DNA of 64,000 nt. Origin: Ardenticatenaceae bacterium (GTDB taxonomy: Bacteria; Chloroflexota; Anaerolineae; Promineifilales; Promineifilaceae). The notes beneath the pieces were generated by a model, which saw only the letters and a list, made by a program, of their open reading frames with translations, had not been told where the DNA came from and made no database searches. This document shows, piece by piece, positions 42,242 through 50,247 of this stretch. Numbering within the stretch: the first letter of the stretch is position 1; each line of letters starts with the position of its first letter. The stretch spans positions 434,001 through 498,000 of the forward strand of contig JACKBQ010000002.1 in the NCBI GenBank assembly GCA_020634455.1. Direction: 5' to 3'. The position numbers were made by a program, and so were the translations under genes.

Positions 42242-43045
42242 ATGGGTACCATTTTTCTAAAACTCGGCGGATCGCTAATTACGGACAAGACGCAGGTGGA
42301 AACGGTGCGGGCCGATGTGCTGACTCGGCTGGCGGAAGAAATTGCAGAAGCGCGGCGGGAAAATCCGACGCTGCGATTGGTGTTGGGCCACGGCAGCGGT
42401 TCGTTTGGGCACGTAGCGGCGGCCAGGCGGGGTACGCGCCAGGGTGTGGCTGACGCGGCAGATTGGCGGGCGTTTGCCGAGGTGAGCGATGCGGCGGCGC
42501 GGCTGAATCGGCAGGTGTTGGCGGCGTTGCTGGGTGCGGATGTGCCTGCGGTGAGTTTGCAGCCCTCGGCGTCGGTGGGGTGTGTGAACGGCCGTATACA
42601 AACCATCGCCACGCAGCCCGTGCAGGCGGCGCTGAACGCGGGCATTGTGCCAGTGGTGTACGGGGATGTGGCTTTTGATTCGGTGCGCGGCGGCACGATT
42701 GTGTCTACGGAAGAGGTGATGATGGCGCTGGCGGGGGAAATACGGCCGTCCTGGTTGCTGTTGGCGGGGGAAACCATCGGTGTTTACGACCAGAACGGGC
42801 AGGTGATTCCGGCCATCAGCCGGGCCAATTATGCCGAAATTGAGGCCGCCCTCGGTGGTTCGCGCGGCACGGATGTGACCGGCGGGATGGCCAGCAAGGT
42901 GCAAAGTATGTTGGCACTGATTGACCAGTTTCCACAGCTTTCGATTCGCATTTTTTCGGGGTTGGAGCCGGGCAATTTGGGGCAAACGCTGCTAAGTCCC
43001 GCCGAGGCTGACGGTACGCGTCTGGGGGGAGAGCCGCAAAGTTAG
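42242..43045 (+). CDS. Isopentenyl phosphate kinase
   Basis: An amino-acid-kinase-fold enzyme of 267 aa that phosphorylates isopentenyl phosphate to IPP. Motifs: FLKLGGSLITDK at the N-terminus, GHGSGSFGHVAA with the conserved substrate His, VVYGDVAFD and TDVTGGMASKVQ. This is the last step of the alternative mevalonate pathway of archaea. It has been shown together with phosphomevalonate decarboxylase in the chloroflexote Roseiflexus castenholzii, which supports the taxonomic guess. No other isoprenoid gene is in the window. Confidence 0.92.
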   Translation: MGTIFLKLGGSLITDKTQVETVRADVLTRLAEEIAEARRENPTLRLVLGHGSGSFGHVAAARRGTRQGVADAADWRAFAEVSDAAARLNRQVLAALLGADVPAVSLQPSASVGCVNGRIQTIATQPVQAALNAGIVPVVYGDVAFDSVRGGTIVSTEEVMMALAGEIRPSWLLLAGETIGVYDQNGQVIPAISRANYAEIEAALGGSRGTDVTGGMASKVQSMLALIDQFPQLSIRIFSGLEPGNLGQTLLSPAEADGTRLGGEPQS

Positions 43046-43155
43046 TTGAGGTGCGCTAAGAAAGCGCGGCTACAGTGCCCCGTTCGCATCTGAGGATGCT
43101 CACTCCTCAGGAAAATCTAATCTCTTTTTCCTCTGTGCCCTCTGTGGCAAAAAAA

Positions 43156-44610
43156 TCAAGAAAAATGGGTGTTGTTGTCTAGCTCGTCGGGGGGGATGAG
43201 CTTGAGGGGGATGTGGTCGCCAGCGGGTTTGCCGGGCTGGTAGACGACTTGCGACGCGCCGATGAGGGCGTCCCAGACGTCGCCCATCGTGTCGGCGAGG
43301 ACGACGGGTTTGCCCAGCTGGTTGGCGATGTCCTGCGGCGACAGGTCGTCCAGAGCAATGCGGTCGGGGTGGTCGAACATGACGCGGGGCAGCAGGATCA
43401 GATCGCCAAGCAGGTTGTCTTTCAGCTGTTCCAGCACATCCGCCCCCATAAGCAACCCCGCCACGGTGATGGTGCCGCCCAGCCGCTCGTTTTTGATTTC
43501 CTGCACGATGAGTTGTGCCCCGGTGAGCGCTTGGAATTGAACGGCCGTTTCCCGCAAAGTTGGCGCAAACAAAGCTCCCGTCACCAGCGTGAGAGATTGG
43601 AGATTGGAGATTGGAGATTGGCTGGAATTCTCTAATCTCCAGTCTCCAATCTCCTCTTTCACTTCTTCCCACTCATCCAAAAAGTTGCGCACCATGCCCA
43701 GGCCGTTTTCATGCAGTTCCTGGCCATCGTAGGCGTCCAGTTCCGGCACGGTGCGGTCGGTGACGAGATACCATTCGTCGGTGGGGTAGACGAAGCGCAC
43801 GCCGAACTGTTCCAGAAATTTAGCTTGCATGGACTCGACATAATGTAGGGTTACGGCCGCTTCTTCCTGCGTATGGGTGCGCATCTGGTATTTGTGCTGC
43901 TTGGTCAGCCCCACGGGCACCACGCTGATGGACTGCACGGTCGGCCACAGTTTGGCCAAATCGGCGATGGATTGTTCTAGCCAGTGGCCGTCATTGACCT
44001 CTGGCGTAACCACAATTTGGGTGTGGACCTCGATGCCCCGCTCACCCAGCCAGCGAATTTGCTCCAGAATGTCCGGCGCGGTTTTGTTGCGCAGGTAGCT
44101 GCGGCGCGCTTCCCAATCGGTGACGTGCACGGAGACGTAAAGTGGCGACAGGCCCATATTTTCGATGCGCCACCAGTCGTGCTCGCTCAGGTTGGTGAGG
44201 GTGACGTAGTGGCCAAAAAGGAAGCTGTAGCGATAATCGTCGTCTTTTATGTAAAGTGTGCGGCGAAAACGTGGAGCCATTTGCAGCACAAAGCAAAATT
44301 CGCACAAGTTATTGCAACGGCGGATGTCAGTATCGAAGGTGGGATGGGCAAATTCCAGGCCAAGCTGCTGGTTGTAGCGTCGTTTTGCCTCCACCGTGAG
44401 CAGTTCGCCACGCCGTCGCACGGTGAGGGCGAGCGCCTCTTCGGCGGCGTAAAACTGCACGTCAATTACGTCTTCGACGGGACGGCCGTTAATCGCCAGC
44501 AGTTCATCCCCGGCCAACAAGCCAATTTTGGCAGCCACGCTGCCCGGTTCTATGGCCACAATTTGGCCGCCAGTGAAGGTGTTGAGGTCTATTTCCTGAA
44601 AAAGTGGCAT
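43156..44610 (-). CDS. PDZ / radical-SAM-like / DUF512 protein
   Basis: A protein of 484 aa. An N-terminal PDZ-like domain (VAAKIGLLAGDELLAINGRP, about 25-70) is followed by the cluster motif RRCNNLCEFCFV (C-x3-C-x2-C) and the DUF512 core (GVRFVYPTDEWYLV). The last third (TGALFAPTLRETA to the C-terminus) is the usual DUF512 tail. Members are iron-sulfur proteins of unknown reaction, common in Firmicutes and Chloroflexota. About residues 319-340 (GDWRLENSSQSPISNLQSLT) are the in-frame translation of a GATTGG-word hairpin inserted in the gene; the reading frame survives. Confidence 0.88.
   Translation of the reverse strand: MPLFQEIDLNTFTGGQIVAIEPGSVAAKIGLLAGDELLAINGRPVEDVIDVQFYAAEEALALTVRRRGELLTVEAKRRYNQQLGLEFAHPTFDTDIRRCNNLCEFCFVLQMAPRFRRTLYIKDDDYRYSFLFGHYVTLTNLSEHDWWRIENMGLSPLYVSVHVTDWEARRSYLRNKTAPDILEQIRWLGERGIEVHTQIVVTPEVNDGHWLEQSIADLAKLWPTVQSISVVPVGLTKQHKYQMRTHTQEEAAVTLHYVESMQAKFLEQFGVRFVYPTDEWYLVTDRTVPELDAYDGQELHENGLGMVRNFLDEWEEVKEEIGDWRLENSSQSPISNLQSLTLVTGALFAPTLRETAVQFQALTGAQLIVQEIKNERLGGTITVAGLLMGADVLEQLKDNLLGDLILLPRVMFDHPDRIALDDLSPQDIANQLGKPVVLADTMGDVWDALIGASQVVYQPGKPAGDHIPLKLIPPDELDNNTHFS
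43591..43655. repeat. Word-repeat hairpin inserted in the DUF512 coding sequence
   Basis: Left arm AGAGATTGGAGATTGGAGAT, right arm CTCTAATCTCCAGTCTCCAA. It is the same family as the intergenic element at 42174-42238. In the DUF512 frame it is free of stops and adds about 22 residues. Confidence 0.85.
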
Positions 44611-44770
44611 GGTTTTATCATCCGTGATCGCTTGCCAATCGTGATTTCAACCAGTTTACCGCAGATTACCATTGGCTTCACTGAAAAAACCACAGATTTC
44701 ACAGATTACGTAGATTTTTTATACTGATAACCTTACGCTTTTGCACTTTTGCGTGAGCTTTTTGGTAGAC

Positions 44771-45760
44771 TCATAGTTTATGGTTCACCGATTCGCGTAA
44801 GGCGCGGATGTTGCGCAGGGGGGTGGTGGTCATGGCCACACAGCCCGTGCCTAGCAGCAGGCGACGGCCGTTTACCTGTTCAATCGCATCTTTTACTTCG
44901 GCCAGCGTATTTTCTGGCGATTCCTGGTGCAGCGTCCAATGATCCACGCCACCGCTGGCCGCGCCTCGGAACTGTTTGAGCCCATCGCTGAGCGAGATGC
45001 CGGTCTCCCGGTCATGCCAGTTCAGCAGCTGTACCGGGTATTCAGCGATGAGATCAAACATCACCTCGGTACTGTGCAGATGGACCATGTTTAGCCATAA
45101 ATCTTGTACGGCGCTAAGGATTTTTTGGTCGAACGGCCGTCCCCAAACCGCATACTCATCTCTGCTCAACAACGGGTAACGGGCGTGCTGGATGGCATAA
45201 AAAATGCCGTCAATGCCAATCTTTTTGGCTGCTTCGATAAAGCGCAGCGTGCTTGCCAAGATCACTTCTTGCCCCTGGCGGAACAGCTCCGGGTTTTGGC
45301 GCAGGTGCGTGCGCATCGGTTCGTGGTCGGCCAGATGCCTGGCCTGGGACAGCGGGGCAAAAATGGTCGCCAGCACGGGGACGGTGTCGCCAACGGCCGT
45401 TTTCACCAAACATAGCGCTTCTAACTGTGTGGCCAACATGCCCGTGTTCGGGTCAAGCGGTTGCAGCTTGGCCCAATCTTCCGCCTGCTGGATGGGGCGG
45501 TGCGTGTACTGCCGGGTGCCCTCGATGTGCCCCACCCAGCGGTCTTGCGCGCCCCAGTCCACCACCGAGTAGCTGCTGGCGGGGCCAACTTTTAGCACAT
45601 CCCAATCGTAATCTTGCTGCCATTTCAGGTGGGCGGCAGCCAGGGCGTGGGCATCCTGGTCATCCCCCGGCCAATGCCGCCACAAAGCCACTGGCACCCG
45701 GTCGGGCGTTTGGCCATTGATGGTGGCTTCCAATCGTTTTCGTTTGCTTGAATTTGACAT
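44771..45760 (-). CDS. Uroporphyrinogen decarboxylase-family protein
   Basis: A protein of 329 aa with the URO-D TIM-barrel pattern: start RKRLEATINGQTPDRVPVALWRH, then VPVLATIFAPLSQA and FIEAAKKIGIDGIFYAIQHA, LLNWHDRETGISLSDG and a closing LLLGTGCVAMTTTPLRNIRA. The paralogue class lacks the strict HemE N-terminus and the usual PVWFMRQAGR motif, so it is more likely a methylcobamide:CoM methyltransferase-like or other URO-D relative than HemE. ATG 45760 has AGGAG seven bases before it. It follows the RNA methylase gene by two bases, so both are co-transcribed. Confidence 0.88.
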   Translation of the reverse strand: MSNSSKRKRLEATINGQTPDRVPVALWRHWPGDDQDAHALAAAHLKWQQDYDWDVLKVGPASSYSVVDWGAQDRWVGHIEGTRQYTHRPIQQAEDWAKLQPLDPNTGMLATQLEALCLVKTAVGDTVPVLATIFAPLSQARHLADHEPMRTHLRQNPELFRQGQEVILASTLRFIEAAKKIGIDGIFYAIQHARYPLLSRDEYAVWGRPFDQKILSAVQDLWLNMVHLHSTEVMFDLIAEYPVQLLNWHDRETGISLSDGLKQFRGAASGGVDHWTLHQESPENTLAEVKDAIEQVNGRRLLLGTGCVAMTTTPLRNIRALRESVNHKL

Positions 45761-45762
45761 AA

Positions 45763-47172
45763 TCACTCCTTTCGCCAATCTCTGTGCCAGCGTAGGCCGC
45801 GTGGGTAGTGGTTTTTGAGACGGCCGTTTACCCTTTTACCCCAGCCTAACACAAACCCATCCACCGACACCAGCAGCCAGCCATCTGGCCCTGCGTTGGC
45901 AATGTCCAGCCCCTGCCAGTATGCGGCGATTTCGTCCGAGTCGGCGGCAAAGTTGGCGGAGAGCGCGACCGCTTCCGGCTTTAGCGCCAGCGCCAGGGCG
46001 TGGTCGGGCCGGAAGTGCCCTTTGCGAATTTCCCCCAGCAGCAGCCCGTAGCGAATCAGGTGCAGCTTGCCGGTTTCCAAAGCGAGTTCGGGCAGCAGGT
46101 AGAGACGGCCGTTTACCAACAACAATCGCTCCTCTGCAAATTCTGTTTGCAAAACCTCATCGGCAAACGCCCGCCACACGGCCAATTCCTTCCTGCCCGG
46201 CGGCTTAGACCCCAAGGGTTTCCAAAACCCTTGGGGTCTCACGTTGTCAACGCGCTGCATCACAGCCACAAAATGCCCCTCGCCGGGGAACTGGTGCGGC
46301 CAGAGCCGGACGCACTTTTGCAGATTGTCATCCGCTAGCGACGAGTCCACCCAAGACGGCCGTCCCGCGCCAAACCCGGCAAAACGTGGCGGATCAATCA
46401 GTTCAAACTGGGGAAATTCGCGCAAAAAGCGGGCAATCACCGCCTCATCCTCTTCGGGCGAGAAGGTGCAGGTGGCGTATACCAGCCGCCCGCCGGGTTT
46501 GACGAGTTGGGCGGCGGTGTGTAGAACGGCCGTTTGCCGCCGCGAACAGGCCAGCACCATGCCCTTACTCCACTCGAAAGGGCCACTTTTACGGAACATG
46601 CCCTCGCCAGAGCACGGTGCATCCACCAAAACCCGATCAAAAATCGGGCCAAACTGTGCTGCCAAATGCTCCGGCTCCGCGCTGGTGATGAGGGCGTTGG
46701 TTGCGCCCCAGCGCTCCAGATTTTCCCCAAGCAGGCGGGCGCGGCCCGTGTGGACGTCGTTGGCCACCAGCAGCCCGCGCCTCTGCATGGCTGCCGCTAG
46801 ATGAGTCGCCTTGCCGCCGGGCGCAGCCGCCAAATCCAGCACCAGCTCGCCCGGTTGCGCGTCCACAAAGCCGCCCACTACCATCGCCGACGGCTCTTGC
46901 AAATAGTACAGTCCCGCCGCGTGGTAGGGGTGGCTGCCCGGTCGGCTCTCGTCCGTCACCAGAAAGCCATCTGGCTCGTGCGCCCCCACTGCTTTCAGCG
47001 CAAAAGGCGAAAGGGTGCTAAAATCGGCAGCGCTCAGCTTGAGGGTGTTGACACGTAGGCCAACGGCCGTTTCCTCACCATAACTCTGGGCAAATTGATA
47101 AAATTCTTCCCCCAACAGCGCGGCCATCTTGGCCAAAAACTCCGGTGGGGCAGATTGATTGTTTGTTGACAT
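45763..47172 (-). CDS. RsmB/RsmF (NOL1/NOP2/Sun)-type RNA m5C methyltransferase
   Basis: A protein of 469 aa. The SAM domain shows VLDLAAAPGGKATHLAAAM, the catalytic Cys in VLVDAPCSGEGMFRK, and the second conserved Cys in VYATCTFSPEEDE. The N-terminal LRVNTLK and the C-terminal PUA-like region (residues about 300-460) match RsmF/YebU, which methylates 16S rRNA, or NSUN6-like tRNA enzymes. Near residue 315 the peptide RPQGFWKPLGSK is the translation of a 15-bp perfect hairpin (46207-46239) embedded in frame. Transcribed ahead of the URO-D-family gene. Confidence 0.92.
   Translation of the reverse strand: MSTNNQSAPPEFLAKMAALLGEEFYQFAQSYGEETAVGLRVNTLKLSAADFSTLSPFALKAVGAHEPDGFLVTDESRPGSHPYHAAGLYYLQEPSAMVVGGFVDAQPGELVLDLAAAPGGKATHLAAAMQRRGLLVANDVHTGRARLLGENLERWGATNALITSAEPEHLAAQFGPIFDRVLVDAPCSGEGMFRKSGPFEWSKGMVLACSRRQTAVLHTAAQLVKPGGRLVYATCTFSPEEDEAVIARFLREFPQFELIDPPRFAGFGAGRPSWVDSSLADDNLQKCVRLWPHQFPGEGHFVAVMQRVDNVRPQGFWKPLGSKPPGRKELAVWRAFADEVLQTEFAEERLLLVNGRLYLLPELALETGKLHLIRYGLLLGEIRKGHFRPDHALALALKPEAVALSANFAADSDEIAAYWQGLDIANAGPDGWLLVSVDGFVLGWGKRVNGRLKNHYPRGLRWHRDWRKE
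46207..46239. repeat. 15-bp perfect hairpin within the RNA methylase gene
   Basis: AGACCCCAAGGGTTT (46207-46221) and AAACCCTTGGGGTCT (46225-46239) with a 3-nt loop. It sits in the linker between the SAM and PUA-like parts and keeps the frame open. Confidence 0.85.
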
Positions 47173-47184
47173 AAATATTATTTT

Positions 47185-47249
47185 AGTTGAGTAATTGGGT
47201 AATTAGTAATTGACATAATTACCCAATTACTAATTACTCAATTACCCAA
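47185..47249. repeat. Word-repeat hairpin (TAATTGGG / AATTACCC words)
   Basis: GAGTAATTGGGTAATTAG on the left and AATTACCCAATTACTAATTA on the right. It occupies the whole region between the divergent RNA methylase and Tgt-like genes, so it must overlap their promoters. Confidence 0.8.
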
Positions 47250-48350
47250 ATGATTACCGAACTAATCCTACCGCAGGGCACGCTCCAACTGCCCGTTTTT
47301 TTGCCCGATGGCACCCAGGGCGTGGTGCGCACGCTGGACGCCCGCGATGTGGCCGAGGCGCACATTCAGGCGGTGCAGATGAACGTCTTTCACCTGATGC
47401 AGCGCCCTGGCTCCTCAACGATTCAGGCGCTGGGCGGTTTGCACCAGATGGCGGGCTGGGACCGGCCGATTTTCACCGATTCCGGCGGCTTTCAAGTGTA
47501 TTCACTGCTGCGCCAAAACGCCAAAAGCGGCTCGATTAACGACAAGGGTGCCACCTTTCGCCCTGAAGGTTCCGACCGCAAGTTTAACCTGACGCCCGAA
47601 AAAAGCGTCCAGCTCCAGCTCAGCTACGGCTCCGACGTGGTGATTTGCCTGGACGATTGCACCCACGTGGATGACCCGCTGGCGGAGCAAGAAAAGTCGG
47701 TGGCGCGCACGGTGCAGTGGGCTGCCCGCTGCAAGGCGGAGTTTGAGAAGATTGTGGGGCAGCGACGGTTGGGGGATGGGGAACGGCCGTTGCTCATTGC
47801 CGTCGTACAGGGTGGGGCGGAACCCGATCTGCGCCGCCACTGTGCCGAGGAACTGCTGCAAATTGGCTTCGACGGCTACGGCTACGGCGGCTGGCCGCTG
47901 GATGCCGACGGCAATTTGCTCAGCGAGATGCTCCAGCTCACTCGCGAGCTGATTCCGCTGCAGTTTACACTGCACGCGCTCGGCGTGGGGCATCCGGCCA
48001 ACGTCGTCGCCTGCGCCCGCATGGGTTACAATATTTTCGACAGCACCATGCCAACCCGTGATGCCCGACACGGCCGTCTCATGATTTTTACGACTGATCC
48101 GCGCTCTAGCCATCTAGATGAAGCTGGCAAATTCTTCCGCTACATTTACATCAAAGACAAAAAGCACGTCAAAACCCAGCAGCCGCTTTCCGAATTTTGC
48201 GACTGCCTGGCCTGCAACCGCTACAGCCTGGGTTACCTGCACCACCTGTACAACCTCAACGACGTGCTCTATCAGCGGCTGGCCACGCTGCACAACTTGC
48301 GCTTCATGACCATGCTCATGGAAAATTTACGCGGGGAGGATATTAAATAG
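47250..48350 (+). CDS. tgt: tRNA-guanine transglycosylase-like protein, divergent
   Basis: A protein of 366 aa with the Tgt TIM barrel. Present: WDRPIFTDSGGFQVYSL (Asp-Ser-Gly-Gly-Phe-Gln base pocket), FNLTPEKSVQLQLSYGSDV, the nucleophile Asp region IFDSTMPTRDARHGRLM, and the zinc site CDCLACNRYSLGYLHHL. Divergent: the GGLAVGE motif that lines the base pocket is GYGYGGWPLDADG, and the N-terminal VKGVTP-type segment is LDARDVAEA. It probably exchanges guanine for a 7-deazaguanine in RNA, but the pocket changes allow a different base or substrate. The downstream gene modifies 16S rRNA. Confidence 0.82.
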   Translation: MITELILPQGTLQLPVFLPDGTQGVVRTLDARDVAEAHIQAVQMNVFHLMQRPGSSTIQALGGLHQMAGWDRPIFTDSGGFQVYSLLRQNAKSGSINDKGATFRPEGSDRKFNLTPEKSVQLQLSYGSDVVICLDDCTHVDDPLAEQEKSVARTVQWAARCKAEFEKIVGQRRLGDGERPLLIAVVQGGAEPDLRRHCAEELLQIGFDGYGYGGWPLDADGNLLSEMLQLTRELIPLQFTLHALGVGHPANVVACARMGYNIFDSTMPTRDARHGRLMIFTTDPRSSHLDEAGKFFRYIYIKDKKHVKTQQPLSEFCDCLACNRYSLGYLHHLYNLNDVLYQRLATLHNLRFMTMLMENLRGEDIK

Positions 48351-48351
48351 G

Positions 48352-48401
48352 ACGCTGATTTTCCTGATAAAAAAGATCAGGTGAATCAGGAAAATCAGCG
48401 T
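48352..48401. repeat. 16-bp perfect-stem hairpin between Tgt-like and Rmt-like genes
   Basis: ACGCTGATTTTCCTGA (48352-48367) pairs with TCAGGAAAATCAGCGT (48386-48401). It starts right after the Tgt-like stop codon. The GTG at 48381, a possible longer start of the next gene, lies inside its right arm. Confidence 0.85.
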
Positions 48402-48419
48402 TCTATTCCTTTGTACGAA

Positions 48420-49229
48420 ATGCCAGAAGAACTGCTTGAACAGCTAACGGAACAGGTTTTGCAGGGGGCAAAGTATCGCGAGATTGCGCCGGAGCTGGTG
48501 CGGCGCATTGGGGCGCAGGAGTTGGACAAGCGTCGCTCGCTCAAGGAAGCGGTGAAGGCGACCAAAAATAAGCTGCACCAGGTGGGTGGTGCGTACCAGC
48601 AGACAAAGCTGAATTATGAAAAAAGTTTAGATTTGTTGCGCGAAACGGCCGTTTCCCAACCCACCCAACTCCGCACCACCTGCCACCAACTGATGCAGGC
48701 CCACGCCTCCACCCGCGAACGCTTATCCATCCTTGATGAGTTTTACGAGACGATTTTTGCCGAACTGCCGCCTGTCCACACGGTGCTGGATTTGGCCTGC
48801 GGACTGAATCCGCTGGCGTATCCGTGGCTGCCGCTGCCAGGCGACGTTGAATTTACGGCCGTTGACATCTACGGCGACATGCTCAACTTTATTCAGGACT
48901 TTTTTGAGCTTGCGGGGGTGAACGGCCGTACCCAACAGCGCGACATCATCGGCAACCCACCCACCGAACCGTACGACTTGATTTTGCTGCTTAAAACGCT
49001 GCCCTGTTTGGAACAGGTGGATAAACACGCGGCGGTGAATTTGTTGGATGCCGTGAACGGCAGTTACCTGGTCATCAGCTACCCGGCGCAAAGTTTAGGC
49101 GGGCGCAGCAAGGGGATGGTAGAAAATTACACGGAGCAGTTTATGGGGTTGGTAAACGGCCGTAACTGGCAGCTTCACCGTTTTGAATTTGCAACTGAAC
49201 TCGCCTTTTTAGTAAAAACAACAGCGTGA
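48420..49229 (+). CDS. 16S rRNA (guanine1405-N7)-methyltransferase, Arm/Rmt/FmrO family
   Basis: A protein of 269 aa. Family features align throughout: KYREIAPELVRRI near residue 18, KLHQVGGAY, HASTRERLSILDEFYETIF, the SAM motif VLDLACGLNPLAYPWLPL, LLLKTLPCLEQ, and SYPAQSLGGRSKGMVENY. These match RmtB, ArmA and producer enzymes such as Sgm, which methylate G1405 of 16S rRNA and block 4,6-disubstituted deoxystreptamine aminoglycosides. ATG 48420 puts KYR at the same place as in RmtB; the earlier GTG 48381 would only add hairpin-encoded residues. No transposon or resistance gene flanks it, so it looks like a chromosomal environmental member. Confidence 0.9.
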   Translation: MPEELLEQLTEQVLQGAKYREIAPELVRRIGAQELDKRRSLKEAVKATKNKLHQVGGAYQQTKLNYEKSLDLLRETAVSQPTQLRTTCHQLMQAHASTRERLSILDEFYETIFAELPPVHTVLDLACGLNPLAYPWLPLPGDVEFTAVDIYGDMLNFIQDFFELAGVNGRTQQRDIIGNPPTEPYDLILLLKTLPCLEQVDKHAAVNLLDAVNGSYLVISYPAQSLGGRSKGMVENYTEQFMGLVNGRNWQLHRFEFATELAFLVKTTA

Positions 49230-49245
49230 CCAATTGCATCGTTGT

Positions 49246-50247
49246 CTATCTTACAATAATGCACCCCGCTTTTTCAGGTGAAAACCCATCTGGCCAAACC
49301 GTGTGCTTGTTGTAGCGCGCCCCGGTCAAATTGGCTCCTTCCAGATTAGCCTTTACCAACTTTGCCCAGCCCAGCCGCGCGTGTTGCAAATTGGCCTTTG
49401 CCAGATTTGCTCCTGAAAAATCCACCCAGTTCATATCTGCGCTCGCCAGGTTGGCCCGCGAAAAATCTGCATTTTGTAAAATTGCGCCATTCATGGTGGC
49501 TTCTGCCAGATTTGCCTCCTTCAAAATGGCATTTGTCATGATTGCGCCAATCAAATTTGCCTGAAAAAGGTTTACTCCCTGCATCTGGCTATCGCTCAAA
49601 TCTGTCCATGCCAGATGCGATGCTTCCATATTCGCTTCTACCAAATACGCAGCGTGCAATTCTGCGCCTTCTAAATTCACCTGCGATAAATCGGTGTAAG
49701 ACATATCTGTATAGCTTAAAATTGTTATTGGCTGTTCCGGTTGCACAACACCTTCATGTTCGAGCAAGCTTATACGCATTGCTTTAGCCCAGTTTCGAAT
49801 ACCTTCCCAATTTCGGAAATCACCTTGTGGGCCATCAGCCACCAGCAATTGGCGCTGAGGATCCAGGGAGCCTGCAAAAAGCCCTAAACCAATGGGCTTT
49901 ATGTCTGGAACTAGATTCAACACAGGTTGCATGTATTTCAACACTGTGCCCCGATTTTCTTTTGTGTCATCTACCATCGTTAAGCAGGTAGTGAAGAAAG
50001 CCGCTGGCTTGCCTGGCAGGTCTGCCTTTATGCGCTGTAAACAGGCAACTGCTTCTGGCAACCAGCGTCCCATGCGGATGGAACTTCCTAAAATGATGCC
50101 GCTGTATAGAGAAACATTGGCTATTTGGCGCACATTTTGCACATTTGCGCTCAGCTCTTCACCCTCAATTTCAGCAGCAATGGCTTCTGCAACTTCGCGG
50201 GTGGAACCTGTGCCAGTGGCATAAGCAACCAGAATTCGTTTGCGCAT
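49246..50247 (-). CDS. Flavodoxin-domain protein fused to pentapeptide repeats
   Basis: A protein of 333 aa. Residues 1-160 are a flavodoxin_5-type domain: FMN phosphate loop YATGTGSTREVAEAI, then YSGIILGSSIRMGRW and FFTTCLTMV, as in HemG/flavodoxin-like oxidases. Residues about 185-315 are at least 20 pentapeptide repeats (A-D/N-L-x-x), for example ANLAEATMNGAILQNADFSR, which form a right-handed quadrilateral helix. ATG 50247 is chosen because AGGAG is seven bases upstream. Flavodoxin partners are redox enzymes; pentapeptide proteins are protein-interaction or DNA-mimic modules. The joint function is unknown. Convergent with the Rmt-like gene, 16 bp apart. Confidence 0.88.
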   Translation of the reverse strand: MRKRILVAYATGTGSTREVAEAIAAEIEGEELSANVQNVRQIANVSLYSGIILGSSIRMGRWLPEAVACLQRIKADLPGKPAAFFTTCLTMVDDTKENRGTVLKYMQPVLNLVPDIKPIGLGLFAGSLDPQRQLLVADGPQGDFRNWEGIRNWAKAMRISLLEHEGVVQPEQPITILSYTDMSYTDLSQVNLEGAELHAAYLVEANMEASHLAWTDLSDSQMQGVNLFQANLIGAIMTNAILKEANLAEATMNGAILQNADFSRANLASADMNWVDFSGANLAKANLQHARLGWAKLVKANLEGANLTGARYNKHTVWPDGFSPEKAGCIIVR

